A DNA stretch of 19,679 bases from an uncultured Burkholderiales bacterium (GTDB taxonomy: Bacteria > Pseudomonadota > Gammaproteobacteria > Burkholderiales > Burkholderiaceae_C). A program made the translations under genes and the position numbers. The notes under the pieces are model-generated. The model ran no database searches. It was given only the letters and a program-made list of their open reading frames with translations, and was not told the DNA's origin. Positions within the stretch are counted from its first letter, which is position 1. Every line of letters starts with the position of its first letter. Below are positions 15,878 through 19,679 of the stretch, one piece after another. Location of the stretch: positions 1-19,679 of the forward strand of contig CALBSC010000055.1 of NCBI GenBank assembly GCA_937927685.1, written 5' to 3'.

Positions 15878-16672
15878 ATGAGCCGTATTCATCCGACCGC
15901 GCTGGTAGACGCTGGGGCCGAGCTCGACAGCAGTGTCGAGGTGGGGCCCTACACCGTCATTGGTCCGCATGTGCGTATTGGAGCCGGGACCCGGGTGGGG
16001 GCGCATTGCGTGATCGAAGGGCACACCACCATCGGGCGCGACAACCAGATCTTTCAGTTCAACTCGTTGGGGGCCATTCCGCAGGACAAGAAGTACGCGG
16101 GCGAGCCGTGTGAACTGATTCTGGGGGATCGCAACACGGTGCGCGAGTTTTGTACCTTCAACATCGGCACGGCCTCTGATGCTGGTGTGACCCGTGTGGG
16201 CGACGACAACTGGATCATGGCCTATGTGCACCTGGCGCATGATTGCCACATTGGCAACCACACCATCTTCGCCAACAACACGCAACTGGCGGGTCACGTG
16301 CATGTCGGGGACTGGGTCATTCTGGGCGGCTTTACCGTGGTGCATCAGTTCTGCCGCTTGGGTGCCCACAGTTTCACGGCGATGAACTCGCTCCTGTTTG
16401 CCGATTTGCCTCCCTTTGTGATGTGCCAGGGCCAACCCGCCGAAGCCCGTTCGATGAACTACGAGGGGTTGCGCCGTCGGGGCTTCTCGCCCGAGCGTGT
16501 GCAGGTCGTCAAGGCCATGCACAAGGCGCTGTACCGCGACAACCTCACCCTGGCCCAGGCGATGGAGCGCATGGCGGGACTGGCCCAAGAGCATCCCGCG
16601 TCCGCCGAAGACGTGGCCTTGATGAATGGTTTCCTCAGTGCTGCGTCCGACAAGCGCGGTATCGTGCGCTGA
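15878..16672 (+). CDS. lpxA: Acyl-ACP--UDP-N-acetylglucosamine O-acyltransferase
   Basis: LpxA moves a 3-hydroxyacyl chain from ACP to the 3-OH of UDP-GlcNAc, the first step of lipid A synthesis. The 264 residues (E. coli 262) form a beta helix of hexapeptide repeats, then a helical C-terminus (SMNYEGLRRRGFS onward). The catalytic histidine is H121 in VHLAHDCHIG; NNTQLAGHVHVG and GGFTVVHQFCRLGAHSF are conserved. ATG 15878 gives the normal start SRIHPTALVD; the in-frame TTG 15860 would overlap fabZ and adds non-conserved residues. Methionine at 169, the hydrocarbon-ruler position, suggests use of a 10-carbon 3-hydroxyacyl chain as in Pseudomonas aeruginosa; this is inference. Confidence 0.98.
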   Translation: MSRIHPTALVDAGAELDSSVEVGPYTVIGPHVRIGAGTRVGAHCVIEGHTTIGRDNQIFQFNSLGAIPQDKKYAGEPCELILGDRNTVREFCTFNIGTASDAGVTRVGDDNWIMAYVHLAHDCHIGNHTIFANNTQLAGHVHVGDWVILGGFTVVHQFCRLGAHSFTAMNSLLFADLPPFVMCQGQPAEARSMNYEGLRRRGFSPERVQVVKAMHKALYRDNLTLAQAMERMAGLAQEHPASAEDVALMNGFLSAASDKRGIVR

Positions 16673-16703
16673 CACGGGCGCAGTACCCAGACACGGCGTG
16701 TTG

Positions 16704-17849
16704 ATGTCGGCCACTTTGAACACCCTGGGCATGGTGGCCGGCGAAGCCTCGGGCGATTTGCTGGCCTCTCTGGTGCTGGCCGGTGTGAAGCGACGCTGGC
16801 CCCAGGCCCAGTGCATGGGCATTGGCGGCCCTCGCATGGCCGAACAAGGCTTTGAGGCCTGGTGGCCGCATGAACGACTGGCGGTGCGCGGTTACATCGA
16901 GGTCTTGCGCCATTATCGCGGTATCGTCGCCATTCGCAACGAACTCAAGGCGCGCTGGTTGACACAGCCGCCCCAGGTTTTCGTGGGGGTCGATGCCCCC
17001 GACTTCAACCTGTCGCTGGCCCAGGCGCTGCGCGAATCGGGCGTGCCCACGATGCAGCTGGTGTGTCCGTCCATCTGGGCCTGGCGTCCCGAGCGGGTGA
17101 ACACCTTGCGTCGCAGCGTGGACCACGTGCTGTGTCTGTTTCCCTTCGAGCCCGATTTGCTGCGACAGCATGGCATTGCCGCGACCTACGTGGGTCACCC
17201 CTTGGCGCAGACCATTCCGGTACAACCGGATCGCCTGGCCGCGCGTGCCCGTCTGGGACTGCCCGCCGATGCGCGGGTGGTGGCCTTGCTGCCGGGTAGC
17301 CGTGCGTCAGAAATTCAATACCTGGCCGAGCGTTTTGTGCGCACGGCGTTGCTGCTTGCCAAGCGTCACCCCGATCTGAAGTTTGTCTTGCCGGCCGTGC
17401 CCTCACTCAAGGCCAGGCTGGATGACGTGGTGCAGCGTCTGCGGGCGTCTGATCAGGTACGCGTGTTGTCAGGGCAGTCGCATGAGGCCCTGGCCGCTTG
17501 CGATGTCACGCTGGTGGCCAGTGGCACCGCCACGCTCGAGGCGGCCTTGTTCAAGCGCCCCATGGTGATCGCCTACAACATGCACTGGCTGAGCTGGCAG
17601 CTGATGCGACGTCAGCGCTTGCAGCCCTGGGTGGGTTTGCCCAACATCCTGCTGCAAGACCAGGCCGTGCCGGAGTTGCTGCAAGACCAGGCGACGCCCG
17701 AGGCCATGGCGAGTGCGTTGGAGCACTGGCTGAACTCGCCGCATGAGGTGCTGGATCTGCAACAGCGATTCGAGCAACTGCACGTCACGCTGACGCGTGA
17801 CACCCCCACCTTGGTGACCGATGCGATCCAGGAAATTCTTGAGCGCTGA
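16704..17849 (+). CDS. lpxB: Lipid-A-disaccharide synthase
   Basis: LpxB is the GT19 glycosyltransferase that joins lipid X to UDP-2,3-diacylglucosamine, giving the lipid A disaccharide at the cytoplasmic face of the inner membrane. The 381 residues (E. coli 382) begin NTLGMVAGEASGDLLASLV. They contain MGIGGPRMAEQGFEAW, VGVDAPDFNLSLA, CPSIWAWRPERV, YVGHPLAQTIP, ALLPGSRASEIQ and the donor-binding VASGTATLEAALFKRPMVIAY. ATG 16704 is preferred; GTG 16698 and TTG 16701 directly before it are in frame, and no strong ribosome-binding site separates them. Its end overlaps rnhB by 29 bp. lpxH and lpxC, needed for the same pathway, are not in this window. Confidence 0.97.
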   Translation: MSATLNTLGMVAGEASGDLLASLVLAGVKRRWPQAQCMGIGGPRMAEQGFEAWWPHERLAVRGYIEVLRHYRGIVAIRNELKARWLTQPPQVFVGVDAPDFNLSLAQALRESGVPTMQLVCPSIWAWRPERVNTLRRSVDHVLCLFPFEPDLLRQHGIAATYVGHPLAQTIPVQPDRLAARARLGLPADARVVALLPGSRASEIQYLAERFVRTALLLAKRHPDLKFVLPAVPSLKARLDDVVQRLRASDQVRVLSGQSHEALAACDVTLVASGTATLEAALFKRPMVIAYNMHWLSWQLMRRQRLQPWVGLPNILLQDQAVPELLQDQATPEAMASALEHWLNSPHEVLDLQQRFEQLHVTLTRDTPTLVTDAIQEILER

Positions 17850-18507
17850 ACAGGCCACGCTGGCATGGGACATGCCCGGCCTGGTGGCCGGGGTGGACGA
17901 GGCTGGTCGTGGTCCGCTGGCCGGACCGGTGGTGGCCGCCGCGGTCATCCTGGACGATTTGCGTCCCATCAAGGGGCTGGCCGACTCGAAGAAACTCACG
18001 GCTCGCACACGCGAGCGCCTGTACGACGAGATTCGTGCGCATGCCTTGTGCTGCAGCATCGGGGAGGCCTCGGTGGAGGAGATCGATCGCCTCAACATCC
18101 TGCAAGCCACCCTGCTGGCCATGCAACGCGCCGTGGCGGGATTGCGGCTGAGACCGGTGAAAGTGCTGGTCGACGGCAACCGACTTCCCGTGCTGGATGT
18201 GATGGCCGAAGCCATCGTGCAAGGCGATTCAAAAGTGCAGGCCATTTCTGCCGCGTCCATTCTGGCCAAGGTGCATCGGGACCGCTGGTGTGAAGAAATC
18301 GATGTGCAGTACCCGCACTACGGCTTTGCCGCGCACAAGGGCTATGGCACGGCGGTGCACCTGCAGGCCCTGCGCGAGCACGGCGCCACGCCCTGGCACC
18401 GCCGGAGTTTCTCGCCGGTGGCGTTGGCCATTGCGCAAGGACGAGACCCGACGGCCGCGCCCGAGCTGTCTGACCCTCCACGCCGTGCGGCAGGGGAGGG
18501 GGCATGA
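17821..18507 (+). CDS. rnhB: Ribonuclease HII
   Basis: RNase HII nicks DNA at embedded ribonucleotides and cuts RNA in RNA-DNA hybrids. From ATG 17821 the protein is 228 residues. The four acidic active-site residues are D26 and E27 (VDEAGRGPLAGPVVAAAV), D118 (VLVDGNR) and D136 (QGDSKVQAISAASILAKVHRD). GFAAHKGYGTAVHLQAL is the conserved C-terminal motif. The last 25 or so residues are Pro/Ala-rich and not conserved. An alternative start is TTG 17839, preceded by AGGA at 17830-17833 and giving LSAEQ-type N-terminal residues; ATG 17821 lies within lpxB. The stop overlaps a short ORF as ATGA. Confidence 0.96.
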   Translation: MRSRKFLSAEQATLAWDMPGLVAGVDEAGRGPLAGPVVAAAVILDDLRPIKGLADSKKLTARTRERLYDEIRAHALCCSIGEASVEEIDRLNILQATLLAMQRAVAGLRLRPVKVLVDGNRLPVLDVMAEAIVQGDSKVQAISAASILAKVHRDRWCEEIDVQYPHYGFAAHKGYGTAVHLQALREHGATPWHRRSFSPVALAIAQGRDPTAAPELSDPPRRAAGEGA

Positions 18508-18545
18508 GTAGACGCCCACCGCTGGCGCGAGAGGCCTTGGCATGA
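18504..18545 (+). CDS. Possible 13-codon ORF linking rnhB to the methyltransferase
   Basis: ATG 18504 overlaps the rnhB stop as ATGA and encodes MSRRPPLAREALA. Its TGA (18543-18545) in turn overlaps the next gene's start as ATGA. The purine run AGGGGAGGGGG just before it is a strong but closely spaced ribosome-binding site. It may carry ribosomes from rnhB to the methyltransferase rather than make a working peptide. It could be chance; conservation is unknown. Confidence 0.3.
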   Translation: MSRRPPLAREALA

Positions 18546-19333
18546 CCCACCCAACCAACCCGCCCAGGCACATCACCTCGCGTGACAACCCGCGCTTCAA
18601 GACCTTGCGCCAACTCGCGGGTGACAACACCGCTTACCGCAAGCTGGGACAGGTCTGGCTGGAGGGTGAGCATTTGTGTCTGGCGGCCCTTTCCCGGGGC
18701 GTGCGACTGCAGTCCTGGGTGTTTTCGGCCTCGGGCTGGTCGCAGCGATCCGCGGCGATGACCACGCTGGAAGGCGAGGTGTGGGTCCTGCCCGACGCCT
18801 TGTTTGCCAGCCTGAGCGAATTGCCGTCCCCAGGCGGCGTGGCCGGCCTGCTGACCCTGCCGAACAGTCCCTCGCTGCAAGCGCAGGCCCATACTCTGGT
18901 GCTGGACCGGGTGCAGGACGCGGGCAACGTCGGCTCCATGCTGCGCAGCGCCGCAGCCATGGGCGTGACCCAGGTGTTGGCCCTCAAGGGCACGGCGGCC
19001 TTGTGGTCGCCCAAGGTCGTTCGCGCGGGGATGGGGGCCCACTTTGCGTTGAGCCTCAAGGAGGGCCTGGATCTCGAGGATTTGGCCCCCTTGCAAGCAC
19101 CCCTGGTGGTCACTTTGCCACACCAAGGACCGTGGTTGCACGAACTCTCGGCCGCGCAAGGGCTGCCATACCCCTGTGCCTGGGTGTTGGGCCATGAGGG
19201 GCAGGGGGTTCAAGCCGGGTTGGTCGAGCGTTCCGCCCTGTCGGTGCGCATCGCTCAGCCGGGTGGGGAAGAGTCGCTGAACGTGGCTGCCGCTGCCGCC
19301 ATCTGCCTTTACGCCAGCGCAACCTCGCGCTGA
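18542..19333 (+). CDS. TrmH/SpoU-family RNA 2'-O-methyltransferase
   Basis: These enzymes methylate a ribose 2'-OH in rRNA or tRNA with S-adenosylmethionine, through a trefoil-knot (SPOUT) fold. The 263 residues have an N-terminal substrate-binding domain (SRDNPRFKTLRQLAG, then LGQVWLEGEHLCLAAL). The three SPOUT motifs follow: LDRVQDAGNVGSMLRSAAAM (121-140), WVLGHEGQGV (214-223) and GEESLNVAAAAAICLY (about 242-257, with S245, L246, N247). Asn and Arg of motif 1, Glu of motif 2 and the Ser-Leu-Asn of motif 3 are all present, so it should be active. The RNA target cannot be assigned from sequence; it resembles RlmB/TsnR-type proteins. GAGAGG at 18529-18534 precedes ATG 18542. It follows rnhB by 34 bp. 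Confidence 0.92.
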   Translation: MTHPTNPPRHITSRDNPRFKTLRQLAGDNTAYRKLGQVWLEGEHLCLAALSRGVRLQSWVFSASGWSQRSAAMTTLEGEVWVLPDALFASLSELPSPGGVAGLLTLPNSPSLQAQAHTLVLDRVQDAGNVGSMLRSAAAMGVTQVLALKGTAALWSPKVVRAGMGAHFALSLKEGLDLEDLAPLQAPLVVTLPHQGPWLHELSAAQGLPYPCAWVLGHEGQGVQAGLVERSALSVRIAQPGGEESLNVAAAAAICLYASATSR

Positions 19334-19355
19334 AATCAGCCTGGCCCGCTGAGGC

Positions 19356-19361
19356 TATAAT
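19356..19361 (+). promoter_or_regulatory. -10 box of the carA promoter
   Basis: TATAAT is a perfect -10 hexamer, 23 bp after the methyltransferase stop and 128 bp before carA. No good -35 was found at 15-19 bp spacing; TGAAAT and AAATCA are the nearest. The implied leader is about 120 nt, and I see no strong hairpin or leader peptide in it. Confidence 0.55.
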
Positions 19362-19489
19362 GAGTGGCTTTTCAGCATCCACCCGCACGCCTACAGCTCG
19401 ACCTCAAGCCTACTCCCACACACAAGCAGCCAAGCGAGTATCACTTCTTGCGCGAGCTGGGGCGTCACCGAACCTTTACGGAGAACCCA

Positions 19490-19679
19490 GTGCTTTTGTC
19501 TCTTCAGGGAACATTCCCCACCGCCCTCCTGGCGCTGGCAGACGGCACGGTCTTTATCGGCAACTCGATCGGAGCCCCCGGCTCCACCGTCGGCGAGGTG
19601 GTGTTCAACACCTCCATCGTCGGCTACCAGGAAATCCTCACCGACCCCAGCTATTGCCAGCAGATCGTCACCCTGACGT
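19490..19679 (+). CDS. carA: Carbamoyl-phosphate synthase small subunit, N-terminal part (cut by window edge)
   Basis: CarA is the glutaminase subunit of carbamoyl-phosphate synthetase; it passes ammonia to CarB for arginine and pyrimidine synthesis. The 63 visible codons read MLLSLQGTFPTALLALADGT, then FIGNSIGAPGSTVGEVVFN and the conserved TSIVGYQEILTDPSYCQQIV. This is the typical start of the CarA N-terminal domain; the class I glutaminase domain lies beyond the window. The start codon is GTG 19490, with CGGAGA at 19480-19485 as ribosome-binding site. The gene has its own promoter and leader, so it is probably a separate carAB unit. Confidence 0.95.
   Translation, partial: MLLSLQGTFPTALLALADGTVFIGNSIGAPGSTVGEVVFNTSIVGYQEILTDPSYCQQIVTLT

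Noticed and set aside
17641..17700. Apparent in-frame duplication in LpxB (LLQDQAVPE followed by LLQDQATPE).
   Set aside because: The protein keeps the normal family length (381 residues), and LpxB proteins often have similar PN-(I/L)-L...VPE-LLQ text here, so this looks like chance similarity rather than a recent duplication.
19334..19375. Possible terminator after the RNA methyltransferase (AGCC...GGCT then a T run).
   Set aside because: Only 4 bp pair around a long loop, and the region holds the carA -10 box, so it does not make a convincing terminator.
19360..19679. Long open frame from ATG 19360 through the carA leader.
   Set aside because: Its ATG overlaps the -10 box, so it would not be in the transcript; its frame differs from carA and the product has no recognisable motif.

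Overview
The window is GC-rich, densely coded and mostly plus-strand. Protein motifs and gene order point to a betaproteobacterium of the Burkholderiales, most likely Comamonadaceae. This is inferred from the order pyrH-frr-(uppS)-cdsA-dxr-rseP-bamA-skp-lpxD-fabZ-lpxA-lpxB-rnhB, from an RNase R without room for the usual N-terminal helix-turn-helix domain, and from carA following the cluster. No mobile element, integrase, CRISPR array or phage gene was seen. This is core-genome DNA.

Layout. (1) 1-24: the 5' end of a tRNA-Leu on the minus strand, leaving the window. (2) 48/129-3156: rnr (RNase R) and a classical short-chain dehydrogenase, both plus strand. (3) 3119-4741: a minus-strand bifunctional NAD(P)HX epimerase/dehydratase (nnr). 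It converges on and overlaps the dehydrogenase, and at its other end abuts the rpsB promoter. (4) 4747-6725: the translation unit rpsB-tsf, with an extended -10 promoter, a leader of about 200 nt, a hairpin terminator/attenuator between the genes and a second terminator after tsf. (5) 6815-8121: pyrH and frr. (6) 8136-18507: a tightly packed envelope-biogenesis run, cdsA-dxr-rseP-bamA-skp-lpxD-fabZ-lpxA-lpxB-rnhB, with gaps of 31 bp or less or short overlaps. (7) 18542-19333: a SpoU/TrmH-type RNA methyltransferase. (8) 19356-19679: a promoter with a perfect TATAAT box and the first 63 codons of carA, cut by the window edge.

How they work together. rpsB, tsf, frr, rnr and the methyltransferase serve translation and RNA turnover. 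pyrH and carA serve pyrimidine synthesis. cdsA (phospholipid), dxr (isoprenoid precursor), lpxD/lpxA/lpxB (lipid A) and fabZ (fatty-acid elongation) make envelope lipids. bamA and skp assemble outer-membrane proteins, and rseP controls the envelope stress response. No gap without a gene exceeds 300 bases.

Points that stand out: uppS is missing from its usual place between frr and cdsA; RNase R has no standard start codon covering its conserved N-terminus; rpsB-tsf has a structured leader and paired terminators; LpxA carries methionine at the acyl-chain ruler position; and a 13-codon ORF is hinged by ATGA overlaps between rnhB and the methyltransferase. I found nothing that looks like a wholly new system.
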